A model generated the notes under the pieces. That model was not told the DNA's origin and ran no database searches. It saw nothing but the letters and a program-made list of their open reading frames with translations. From NCBI GenBank assembly GCA_903934325.1, contig CAIZNH010000008.1, forward strand, positions 1 to 64,000: a stretch of DNA of 64,000 nt. The letters are read 5' to 3'. Positions 1 to 6,671 of this stretch are shown here, in pieces. The translations under genes and the position numbers were made by a program. The DNA is from an uncultured Alphaproteobacteria bacterium. GTDB lineage: Bacteria; Pseudomonadota; Alphaproteobacteria; Sphingomonadales; Sphingomonadaceae. The stretch's first letter is position 1. Each line of letters starts with the position of its first letter.

Positions 1-76
1 TCCCACCCTGTGCCAGCACGATCTCCGCTTCACGCAGCTTGCCGATGATTTCTTCCGGCTTGTGCTTCCTCGCCAT
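1..76 (-). CDS. IS3-family transposase OrfA, N-terminal fragment (runs off window)
   Basis: The visible peptide starts MARKHKPEEIIGKLREAE, which I recognise as the usual beginning of IS3-family OrfA, the helix-turn-helix subunit that is joined to OrfB by programmed frameshifting to make the active transposase. The ATG lies at 76 on the minus strand behind a good AGGAGG-type ribosome site at about 82-88. Only 25 codons are visible. Whether the element is intact cannot be judged. Confidence 0.85.
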   Translation of the reverse strand, partial: MARKHKPEEIIGKLREAEIVLAQGG

Positions 77-139
77 TCCATTCCTCCTTCGTGACCAATT
101 CTAAAATAGAAATTGGGCCACTCAGAAGGGGGCAGATCA
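1..139 (-). mobile_element. End of an IS3-family insertion sequence
   Basis: The window starts inside an IS. On the minus strand the sequence begins TGATCTGCCCCCTTCTGAG at 139 and runs about 60 bases to the start of an IS3-type orfA at 76. A terminus beginning TGA just ahead of orfA fits the IS3 family, IS407-like group. Only the orfA-proximal end is present, so the other inverted repeat and the target duplication cannot be checked here. Confidence 0.72.
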
Positions 140-1105
140 GAGAGCTGCCACATCCTTTTCGCATCGTGCAGCCTCAATGGCCCGCTTCGCAGCCCTGACC
201 GGATCGCTCTGATCGAGGCAATGTGCCGCGATTGCGTTGGCCGGGTTAAGCAAGGCCCCCGCGATTTGTTCCGCCATCAGCCCGCGGCGCAAGGCCTCGC
301 AGGCGAAGGCGAATGTGTCGTCGCTGCGGTCAGACCCCTTTGGCCTATCGATCATGGCCCTCAGGCCGTCGTCTGACGCTAAACCAAGGCTATCGGCGCT
401 GACTATCGCCCATTCGCCCAGCTCGAAGTCAGCCCTGCCCTCCCGCGCCTTTTCTGGGACCGACGGAAACGCTGCCATCAAACCTGCGACGCTGTGGACT
501 GAGCCGTCGTCCTCGGCCTCGATGCTGGCGAGAGCCGGAACGCGACCGAGGCGCTGCTTCTGCTGGTTCGGGTAGTTGATCAGCCCCGGGACGCGCAGCA
601 GGCGGGAGGCATCCTGTGTTCCGTCATCGCCGCCAAGGCCTGCGATAAGCCTCCTATTGATCTCCTCGGCCTGCGCGATGCTAATGCCTTGATCGGCCCT
701 CCAAAGCGCCTGCCAGCCATTCCCTGACCAGATGATAACGCTTGGTGCTGCCGCCATCAGCCTATCATATGCGGCCTCGCGCTCGTGGTGTGTGAAAGCT
801 GCGCTACCCTTGGGCGGATCGATGTCTAAGTGGAGGAACCTGACCGCAGTGACATCAGCCTTCGACGCCCGCTTGTTAAGCCCGGCTCGAATGAGATTGA
901 CCGCAAAGTATACGTTAAGGCCTTCGCCATTGCACATGAGCGCCCAAGCCAGCGCTTCCTCAACGTTCTCACCGAAATCGCGGCCGACCACTGGCTGGCG
1001 CCCCTTCGGGTCAATCGTCGTCAAGTGGATCTGACCCTGCAATGTCTTTTCAAAAAATTCGCGAATGTCCTGAGGGTTCGCGACGGAGTTTGTGCGCGCC
1101 TTCAT
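137..1105 (-). CDS. RepB/prim-pol-like primase of a mobile element, probably truncated by the IS
   Basis: A 322-residue protein. Near residue 90 it has RFLHLDIDPPKG and then WSGNGWQALWR, which resemble the metal-binding HLDID and nucleotide-binding motifs of RepB/phage-type primase-polymerase proteins. The C-terminal part (AHCLDQSDPVRAAKRA) resembles sequences that close such primases. The ATG at 1105 overlaps the stop of the preceding gene (ATGA), so the two are probably translationally coupled. The stop codon TGA at 137-139 is made of the first three bases of the IS end, so the original C-terminus has been replaced or shortened. I infer a replication role for an integrated element; no adjacent helicase domain is seen. 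Confidence 0.62.
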   Translation of the reverse strand: MKARTNSVANPQDIREFFEKTLQGQIHLTTIDPKGRQPVVGRDFGENVEEALAWALMCNGEGLNVYFAVNLIRAGLNKRASKADVTAVRFLHLDIDPPKGSAAFTHHEREAAYDRLMAAAPSVIIWSGNGWQALWRADQGISIAQAEEINRRLIAGLGGDDGTQDASRLLRVPGLINYPNQQKQRLGRVPALASIEAEDDGSVHSVAGLMAAFPSVPEKAREGRADFELGEWAIVSADSLGLASDDGLRAMIDRPKGSDRSDDTFAFACEALRRGLMAEQIAGALLNPANAIAAHCLDQSDPVRAAKRAIEAARCEKDVAAL

Positions 1106-1365
1106 TGGCTTGCCTCCGCGAAGGCCACCAGCGTGTCGAACACATCGCCGTTGCGAAGATAGACTCGCCCGGTCGCTGCATCGTGGATGGCGAAATCCGC
1201 ATCCACAATGTGGCCCCACTCGAAGTGCATACGCGTCAAATCGACCGGGACGCGGCGATAGCGGCACTCGCCCCAATAGATGATGGGGACAAGTGAGATT
1301 GTGCCATCGCTTGCGCGGCGCAGCACGGTCAAATTTGGGTTCGAATTCGAAATAAAGAAATTCAC
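1102..1365 (-). CDS. Small unknown protein coupled to the primase gene
   Basis: An 87-residue protein that I do not recognise. I chose the GTG at 1365 because GGAG sits about eight bases upstream; an open frame continues upstream but has no better site. The protein has no signal peptide or membrane segment and looks beta-rich (for example RVYLRNGDVFDTLVAF near its end). Its stop overlaps the primase start by four bases, so it is very likely co-translated with it. Small genes at this position are usual in satellite and plasmid replication modules, but I cannot give a function. Confidence 0.55.
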   Translation of the reverse strand: MNFFISNSNPNLTVLRRASDGTISLVPIIYWGECRYRRVPVDLTRMHFEWGHIVDADFAIHDAATGRVYLRNGDVFDTLVAFAEASQ

Positions 1366-1429
1366 ATCAGTTCTCCAGTAAGCTGGACAACCGGCTGTCT
1401 TTAAGGGTATATTCCCCAAGCCGCTAAAG

Positions 1430-1460
1430 CCTCGGTTCCCCTTGGGAGCCGGGGTTTTTT
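1430..1460 (+). terminator. Stem-loop followed by six T on the plus strand
   Basis: CTCGGTTCC at about 1431 pairs with GGAGCCGGG at 1446-1454, allowing G-U pairs, and TTTTTT follows. Read on the plus strand it looks like an intrinsic terminator. All genes nearby run on the minus strand, so it would stop antisense transcription or act as a hairpin between the AlpA gene and the primase operon. In the minus direction only three T follow the stem. Confidence 0.5.
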
Positions 1461-1656
1461 ACTTTGCGGTGTCGGTCACGAGGTCACCGGCGATAAGCGC
1501 GCGAAGGTTCTCGGCGGGGATTATGGTTCGCCCGCCCACCCGCGTTACGCGCAACCGCCCTGCGGCGATGTGATTGTAGATGGTGGTTCTGCCCAGACTT
1601 GACGCCTGACAGGCCTCGCGGATGCTGTAGCCCAGCTTTTGTGAATAGTGTTCCAT
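1459..1656 (-). CDS. AlpA/excisionase-type helix-turn-helix protein
   Basis: A 65-residue protein with one MerR/excisionase-like winged helix-turn-helix: LGYSIREACQASSLGRTTIYNHIAAGRL then RVGGRTIIPAENLRALI, the typical recognition helix plus wing. Proteins of this AlpA type regulate integrase or excision in P4-like satellites and genomic islands. The ATG at 1656 (MEHYSQK) has GGAAAAG upstream and is preferred over an in-frame ATG 21 bases earlier. Its place between the integrase and primase genes, all on the minus strand, fits a switch for excision or replication of the element. Confidence 0.8.
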   Translation of the reverse strand: MEHYSQKLGYSIREACQASSLGRTTIYNHIAAGRLRVTRVGGRTIIPAENLRALIAGDLVTDTAK

Positions 1657-1750
1657 TGCTGCTTTTCCATACAGCAACTCGCAAAGGCGGATGTGCCCGG
1701 TCGCTGTAGGACAGTGTCAAACAGGAGACCGTTCCGCCGAAAATCAGGGC

Positions 1751-2455
1751 TTATGGAGAAAATTTTTCTGGCACGCGCTCAGATAGCTGACTTCCTAGCA
1801 ATCTCTTTGCAAAATCTAGCGGCGCACGTTTTGCGTTTTCGGCGTTCATAAGGATGTCGAATACTATGCGGTCGTATGATTGCGATCCAACGGAACGATT
1901 GACCCGTTCCCTTATCTCCCGCATGTTTGTCGGCGTCGGATTAATCGGCCAATTCGATTTCTTAACCAACTTTGCGGCTTCAACAGTTGCAGGCCCAACA
2001 TACGGATATTTGCCTTCTTTCTTGAAATGAAGCACGCAGCATTGGGTTATCACGGCCAGTTGACCTTCGATAACTAATTGGCCGATAGATGCTGGAGGCG
2101 CCCCAGTCTTTGCCCTTCGCCCCTGCTGCAATAGCGGGTTTGAAGCGCCACGATCGACATCAATCATCGCCTCTGCAACCCCCGCTAACGGCTTCAAAAT
2201 GGCATGAGGGAAACCTTGCCCGGCGAAGAAGTCGATGGCGTGCAAAAGGGCATTATAAGCGCCAAGCCGACCGCCATCGCCCTGATGATCGAATATCGCT
2301 TTCGCAATTGCCAGCTGCACCTGAACCTCATTGAGCGCACTTTCGTAGGGCTGGGCCGCAGCAGACCTTGTTAGGAGGTCGGTCTGCAATTCTATCGTGC
2401 CATCACTATTTGGGCTTCGCACCGATTTTGTGACCTGCAGCTTGCGACCGCTCAT
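1751..2455 (-). CDS. Unknown protein following the integrase
   Basis: A 234-residue protein without a recognised domain. It has no signal peptide or transmembrane segment and appears mainly alpha-helical (LNEVQVQLAIAKAIFDHQ, VEAAKLVKKSNW, ending AKRLLGSQLSERVPEKFSP). The ATG at 2455 overlaps the integrase stop (ATGA, 2452-2455), so it is made from the integrase mRNA. An accessory role in integration, or a cargo function, is possible; nothing in the sequence decides between them. Confidence 0.6.
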   Translation of the reverse strand: MSGRKLQVTKSVRSPNSDGTIELQTDLLTRSAAAQPYESALNEVQVQLAIAKAIFDHQGDGGRLGAYNALLHAIDFFAGQGFPHAILKPLAGVAEAMIDVDRGASNPLLQQGRRAKTGAPPASIGQLVIEGQLAVITQCCVLHFKKEGKYPYVGPATVEAAKLVKKSNWPINPTPTNMREIRERVNRSVGSQSYDRIVFDILMNAENAKRAPLDFAKRLLGSQLSERVPEKFSP

Positions 2456-3696
2456 GCCGCACCTCGGATCATCTTCACGTTGTCACCAGCCACGGCACCG
2501 CCCGTGGCGCAATACGCAGCCCAATCGGCCATAAGCCGCCGCCGCTTCTCGAATAGATCGCCGCGCCGATAGGCCCGCTCCACGGCGTTGCTGATGGTAT
2601 GCGCCAGCGCCATCTCGGCAACCTCGTGCGAATAGCCGGTGCATTCCGCCGCCCAATCACGGAACGCGGACCTGAAACCGTGAACCGTAACGTCCTGATT
2701 CATGCGGCGAAGCAGCATCGCCATGGCCATGCCTGACAGCTTCTCCCTTTGCGCGCCGGGAAACAGGTATTTCCCGCCCAGCTGCTGCGTTTGCTCCAGT
2801 ATCGCCACCGCACGCGGGGACAGGGGAACTCGGTGCTCCTTGCCCGCCTTCATCCGCTCGGCTGGGATCGTCCAAACCGCCTTGGCCAGATCGACCTCGC
2901 TCCACTCGGCAGCGATTACCTCGCCGGTTCGTGCGGCGGTGAGAATGACAAACTCCAGCGCCAGTGCCGCAACCGCCTTGCGCTCTTGGAGCTGCTTCAC
3001 GAAGGCGGGGATCGCTTCATAGGGCATTGCCTTGTGATGGCCGCGTGACAGCTTCGTGCGGGCGGGGAGGATTTGCGCCAAGTGTCCGCGCCAGCGGGCG
3101 GGGTTTTCGCCCTGCCGGTATCCGCGCGCCTTGGCGCTATCGAGCACAGTTTCAATCCGGCCCCGCAACCGGCTGGCAGTCTCGGGAACCTCGCGCCAGA
3201 TCGGCTCCAGCACCTTGAGCACGTGCGGGGTATCGACCTCGGCAACCGGCAGATCGCCAATCACCGGATAGGCATAGTTCTTGAGGGTGTTTTCCCATTG
3301 CTGGCGGTGCTTGGCATTGCGCCAGCTTTCCTTGTTCGCCGCGATATGGGTTTCAGCCATCGCCTTGAAGGTAATTCCGGCGACCTTTGCCGCCTGCTCT
3401 GCCGCCTTCGCCTCGGCCTCGGAACGTTGCCGTTCCTCAAGCGGATCAATGCCCGCCTTGACCTTGAGGCGCAGCGCAGTCGCCAAATCGCGGGCATCGG
3501 CAAGCGATATGCCGCCCGGACCAGCCGGACCTAGGCCAAGGTCCCGCGACTTGCCCTTGAGCATGAACCGATAAACCCAAGAGCGCGCGCCTGTATCTTT
3601 CACGAGCAAGTGCAGCCCACCGCCATCGGCATGGCGCCCAGGCTTTGCATTCTTCACCGTCATTACCGTCAGTGCATTGTGAAGCTTACGCGGCAT
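2452..3696 (-). CDS. P4-type tyrosine site-specific integrase
   Basis: A 414-residue tyrosine recombinase. The N-terminus (LTVMTVKNAKPGRHADGGGL, then SWVYRFMLKGKSRDLGLG) is the DUF4102 arm-binding domain of P4-like integrases. The SAM-like core-binding domain follows at about residues 100-190. The catalytic domain carries ILTAARTGEV (first Arg), HGFRSAFRDWAAE (HxxR) and LAHTISNAVERAYRRGD (His and the Tyr nucleophile). The start at 3696 is fixed by a strong AGGAGG at 3702-3707, three bases upstream of the ATG. It integrates and, with an AlpA-like factor, excises the element. No tRNA is visible at the putative att end. Confidence 0.94.
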   Translation of the reverse strand: MPRKLHNALTVMTVKNAKPGRHADGGGLHLLVKDTGARSWVYRFMLKGKSRDLGLGPAGPGGISLADARDLATALRLKVKAGIDPLEERQRSEAEAKAAEQAAKVAGITFKAMAETHIAANKESWRNAKHRQQWENTLKNYAYPVIGDLPVAEVDTPHVLKVLEPIWREVPETASRLRGRIETVLDSAKARGYRQGENPARWRGHLAQILPARTKLSRGHHKAMPYEAIPAFVKQLQERKAVAALALEFVILTAARTGEVIAAEWSEVDLAKAVWTIPAERMKAGKEHRVPLSPRAVAILEQTQQLGGKYLFPGAQREKLSGMAMAMLLRRMNQDVTVHGFRSAFRDWAAECTGYSHEVAEMALAHTISNAVERAYRRGDLFEKRRRLMADWAAYCATGGAVAGDNVKMIRGAA

Positions 3697-3754
3697 CTGC
3701 CCTCCTATCGGGGAGCGCATCCGCCTAACGAAACAATTTGTCCGCCAAAGCTGT

Positions 3755-3810
3755 CGTTCCCACAAAAGCTCCCTGATGATAGCCCGGTTTTATGGGAACG
3801 CAATGGGACG
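3755..3810. repeat. Inverted and direct TGGGAACG-type repeats upstream of the integrase
   Basis: CGTTCCCA at 3755-3762 is an exact inverted copy of TGGGAACG at 3793-3800, and TGGGACG recurs at 3804-3810. Repeats of this kind next to a P4-type integrase start are candidates for arm-type integrase sites or for the edge of the att core. The partner att site is outside the window or not recognisable, so this remains a suggestion. Confidence 0.35.
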
Positions 3811-4140
3811 CTTTCGGACGGGTAGTGACGGAATCCCCTCTAGTAACCTAAATTCTCGAGGGTCGTGCGACTGCGGTGGGGTGCATTTGGACTATAGTTT
3901 GTAGGACACCCTCTCCGCCAACGCACCGAGTTGCGAAACAAACTGTCTCCCCCGACCATCGTCAGTGGGCATGACCTCTTGAAAACCGTTGAATTTCGGT
4001 TGCTTCTGAGCGGAATGGCTCTCCACTGCCGCTTCACCACCCACAGGCCGTGAGTTGGAAAAACCGCCCGCCTACCGAGAGCGCCACGAACTCTATCATT
4101 TGTCCGACAGCCTAAAGCCCCAGAAATCTGGCATTTTCAC

Positions 4141-4171
4141 CGACCGAACCCCTTCGTTCGAGGTTCGGTCG
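4141..4171. repeat. Perfect 10-base inverted repeat
   Basis: CGACCGAACC at 4141-4150 and GGTTCGGTCG at 4162-4171 are exact reverse complements separated by 11 bases. There is no T run after either side. It may be a protein-binding site or an RNA hairpin. Confidence 0.6.
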
Positions 4172-4199
4172 ACACGATGTTCTCGCTGTCTGCGACGAC

Positions 4200-4216
4200 C
4201 TACGCCACTGGCGTAG
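4200..4216. repeat. Perfect 8-base inverted repeat with one-base spacer
   Basis: CTACGCCA at 4200-4207 and TGGCGTAG at 4209-4216 are exact reverse complements around a single C. The near-zero spacer suits a dimeric DNA-binding protein better than an RNA hairpin. Confidence 0.55.
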
Positions 4217-4375
4217 CTCGGATCAAAAATGGCAGGCAGCGATCAAGCATCGGTCACAGTGATAAAAGGCCTTCAAGGCCAGGATCGCTCTTCCACTGCC
4301 ACAACCGCTCTAAATGCCCTCTGTCGGCAGGCACCGTGACGCGTGGCTCATTGCGACGCAATGGGGAGTTAGATG

Positions 4376-4408
4376 TTGCATAAATGCTATGTAGCATCTA
4401 TGCTACAT
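4376..4408 (+). promoter_or_regulatory. Promoter of the XRE gene with overlapping palindromic operators
   Basis: A -35 TTGCAT at 4376-4381 and a -10 TATGCT at 4399-4404 are 17 bases apart. Over them lie two nested palindromes made of the same unit: ATGCTA-TG-TAGCAT (4384-4397) and ATGTAGCAT-CT-ATGCTACAT (4389-4408), both perfect. The -10 box is inside the second palindrome, so a bound repressor would exclude RNA polymerase. Transcription would begin about seven bases after the -10 box, at or next to the ATG at 4411, which predicts a leaderless mRNA. Autoregulation by the downstream XRE protein is the natural reading. Confidence 0.7.
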
Positions 4409-4410
4409 TC

Positions 4411-4635
4411 ATGAGCCGTCCAAAAGAAGATGCCCTCTTCAACCGCATTGAGGTCTTGCGCATCGCGCAGGGCCTGTCCCGCCAGCAGTTGGCCGACGCG
4501 GTTGGGGTGCACTACCAGACGATCGGATACCTCGAACGTGGAGAGTACAGCCCAAGCCTGACGCTGGCGCTGCGCCTGTCCGAGGTGCTCGGACATCCGG
4601 TGGAATCCCTCTTCTCTGTACGGCCTTTCCAATAG
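4411..4635 (+). CDS. Small XRE-family transcriptional regulator
   Basis: A 74-residue protein that is almost only a lambda-repressor-type helix-turn-helix: RIEVLRIAQGLSRQQLADAV then GVHYQTIGYLERGEYSPSL. Short regulators of this group usually sit beside a small membrane protein gene, as here (4649), and control the pair. I start it at ATG 4411 because the promoter places the transcript start at that base and no ribosome site is present; an upstream ATG at 4384 would fall inside the operator. A later start at residue 11 is less likely because it would clip helix 1. Confidence 0.85.
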   Translation: MSRPKEDALFNRIEVLRIAQGLSRQQLADAVGVHYQTIGYLERGEYSPSLTLALRLSEVLGHPVESLFSVRPFQ

Positions 4636-4648
4636 GAAGGAGCATGCC

Positions 4649-5215
4649 ATGAAAGATGCAGATAAGGGCCCGAAGGATCGCTTCTACTGGCAAGAAGGCG
4701 TCACCCGTGGGGAAGTGGCGCGAGCTTTATCAGATCGTAGGTCGTCGCCCCTGCGTCGGCAGGGGCCCAGACGTCTGTTGGTGCTGAGCGCGGCTCTCGT
4801 GATGACGGCGTTGGCGCTCACAGTCTTAATCAACGACACTAAGTTTCGAACCTACTCGGAAGTTATCTTGATGGTGTTGGGATTGATCCTTTACGCATTC
4901 CTACGACAATCCGTTCGACTGATTTCTGAGGCACCGGACGAGTTACTCGATGAACGACAAATCGCCTTGCGCGATGCCAACTACAGTTTGGCCTATCGCA
5001 GCCTTGTCCCATTGATTTACGCATACGGCGCACTGCTGGCTGTGATCACGACAGGCGGTTGGTTGCACGACTACATTAACAGTCGCTTTTGGATGGGTAT
5101 TGCATTGTCGTACATCCTGTGCGGCGCAAGCCTCCCGGCGATGCTCTTAGCTTGGAACATGCCCAGCGAGCCTGAGGATGAGCCCTTTGAGCAGCTGGCA
5201 AACGATCCATCCTGA
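4649..5215 (+). CDS. Four-helix membrane protein paired with the XRE regulator
   Basis: A 188-residue protein with a basic, hydrophilic N-terminus of about 40 residues and four predicted membrane segments: near 43-62, 70-86, 117-136 and 148-168. Between the second and third lies DERQIALRDANY; a DERQ-type motif is common in membrane proteins encoded next to small XRE regulators. The ATG at 4649 follows AGGAAGGAG at the proper distance, 13 bases after the regulator stop, so the two form an operon. No enzymatic motif is seen; signalling or stress sensing is only a guess. Confidence 0.75.
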   Translation: MKDADKGPKDRFYWQEGVTRGEVARALSDRRSSPLRRQGPRRLLVLSAALVMTALALTVLINDTKFRTYSEVILMVLGLILYAFLRQSVRLISEAPDELLDERQIALRDANYSLAYRSLVPLIYAYGALLAVITTGGWLHDYINSRFWMGIALSYILCGASLPAMLLAWNMPSEPEDEPFEQLANDPS

Positions 5216-5277
5216 CCGTTGGCTGACGCGAATTCTTGCCGCTTTGCGCCCCTACGAATCTTAAGCGCAGAGCGTTA

Positions 5278-5706
5278 GTGAAAAAGCAGAGACGAACCCG
5301 AAGAGCGCTTCCGGTCAAAGTGAGAGTATCGGAAACTAACGACCTAAGCGCCAACATCCACCACGCCGAAGTTCGATCGGTAGACGTGACGACTATAAGG
5401 GCTAGGACGGGATTATCTCAGAGCGCCTTCGCCGCCAGCATTGGTGTGCCGGAAGGCACGCTTGTAAACTGGGAACAAGGTCGCCGACAGCCGTCTGGAC
5501 CGGCCAAGGTGCTACTCGCCTTGCTGGCGAAGAAGCCCAATCTCGTGATGGAGCTTTATCCTGCGGCACCGCCGAGGGTCAGATGGGTACCGGGACGTCC
5601 AGATCCCAACACCATGACCGCAGAGGAGAGATTGGCTGAAGTCGGGGAGATCTTGGCTGCTGGAATTATGCGAATGCAACCGACCCCCAGCTCCGAGCTT
5701 GGATAA
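5278..5706 (+). CDS. HigA-like XRE antitoxin without toxin, with unusual tail
   Basis: About 142 residues. The core, VTTIRARTGLSQSAFAASIG then GTLVNWEQGRRQPSGPAKVL, is the HigA/MqsA-type helix-turn-helix found in antitoxins that autoregulate toxin-antitoxin operons. No HigB/RelE-like gene precedes it; the membrane-protein gene ends 62 bases upstream. The last 26 residues (from TAEERLAEVGEILAAG) look like the N-terminus of small integrase-associated proteins of sphingomonads, so the gene may be a fusion. The start is uncertain: GTG 5278 is used, TTG 5236 and a later GTG near 5320 are alternatives, and none has a strong ribosome site. Confidence 0.6.
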   Translation: MKKQRRTRRALPVKVRVSETNDLSANIHHAEVRSVDVTTIRARTGLSQSAFAASIGVPEGTLVNWEQGRRQPSGPAKVLLALLAKKPNLVMELYPAAPPRVRWVPGRPDPNTMTAEERLAEVGEILAAGIMRMQPTPSSELG

Positions 5707-5778
5707 CTAGCAAATCAGTTCAAGCTAATTTTCTTTTCGTACATAGCCGATCTCTGATTGGCCTTCTCGTCGATGCAT

Positions 5779-6381
5779 TCAAAACCGAAGATTGAACCCG
5801 GCAGTGATGCCATGCCGCCGGTAGTTTATGTACACGGGTCCACCAATACCGGGCAGTGTATCGCTGCCGTAGTTGCTGTAGGCATATTCGATCCGAGCCG
5901 AAATCTTGTCCGTGAGCGATCGTTCATAACCGGCGCCGAGCGTGTACCCGTTCCGGCTTTCTGAATTGCCTGCCGGATTGGAGAACGAGAACCGCGCATT
6001 AGAGTAACCTCCTCGAGCATAAAGGAGGCTTTCAGAGGATACCAGCAAACCGGCTCGAGCCGTTACGTTGATCGTCCGGCCCGTCTCGAAATCGAGAGCA
6101 GCAGAACCATTGTTGCCAGTCCGTCCAGTAATGGAGCCCTCCAAACCAAGCACGCCGCCGCCGATATTGACATCGTAGCCAACCTGCCCCCCGTAGACCA
6201 AGCCATCGCCGGTCACGCGAGTTGTGGAGGGCGGCACTGTACTAGAGGTGGCTGATCTCTGGTCTTGCTGCCAGCCCAGTTGCACGCCGACAAATGGGCC
6301 ATCGAATTTGGTCGCCTCTTGTGCTGCTGCAGGGGCGGTCACGGCAGCTACTGCCATTGCCGAGAAAACAATGCGCTTCAT
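5779..6381 (-). CDS. Outer-membrane beta-barrel (porin-like) protein
   Basis: A 200-residue protein with a signal peptide (cleavage after TAPAAAQ, about residue 21) followed by alternating amphipathic strands (FVGVQLGWQQ, YGGQVGYDVN, RINVTARAGLLV-like, ARIEYAYSNYG) and a C-terminal Phe (ITAGFNLRF), the outer-membrane insertion signal. It matches the OmpA-like/Omp25-31 eight-stranded barrel group common in alphaproteobacteria. These proteins are structural or adhesive, and no specific ligand can be named. It is divergent from the esterase gene at 6672, with a shared AT-rich upstream region. Confidence 0.83.
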   Translation of the reverse strand: MKRIVFSAMAVAAVTAPAAAQEATKFDGPFVGVQLGWQQDQRSATSSTVPPSTTRVTGDGLVYGGQVGYDVNIGGGVLGLEGSITGRTGNNGSAALDFETGRTINVTARAGLLVSSESLLYARGGYSNARFSFSNPAGNSESRNGYTLGAGYERSLTDKISARIEYAYSNYGSDTLPGIGGPVYINYRRHGITAGFNLRF

Positions 6382-6671
6382 GGATCAGATCATCCTTGTC
6401 TTGAAGACCACTTCATTCCGCGGCCCCAGATATGGGGAATGCCCTGAATTTTGGATGAACGAGATGCAGACTCAGCATCCTGCCGGATTACCGAGCAGCC
6501 TCGGGAATTCATGATCTTGGAAACAGTAAATATTTCATATCAATATGTTAAATGATGGTCAGTTGGCTAGAGTTTGCTGGCGCGTTATGCCTGTCCAATA
6601 GCTGCGGATTCGTCAGACACGCTCAACGCTTTTGATGCCCTGCTGGATAACAGGTCAGGAAGAAAGATCTT

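Larger units (their letters stand above)
3841..4375. other. Non-coding stretch with several perfect dyads
   Basis: No open frame here has a convincing start, codon use or similarity I recognise. What stands out are three compact inverted repeats: 4141-4171 (10-base arms), 4200-4216 (8-base arms) and GGCCTT-C-AAGGCC at about 4268-4280. No T tracts follow, so they are not ordinary terminators. The stretch lies between the integrase and the XRE regulator and could be a control region, an att remnant or a small RNA gene. Confidence 0.5.

Noticed and set aside
3840-4200. tRNA gene at the integration end
   Set aside because: GGTTCGGTCGA near 4162 looks a little like a T-arm, but no acceptor stem or anticodon arm can be folded around it.
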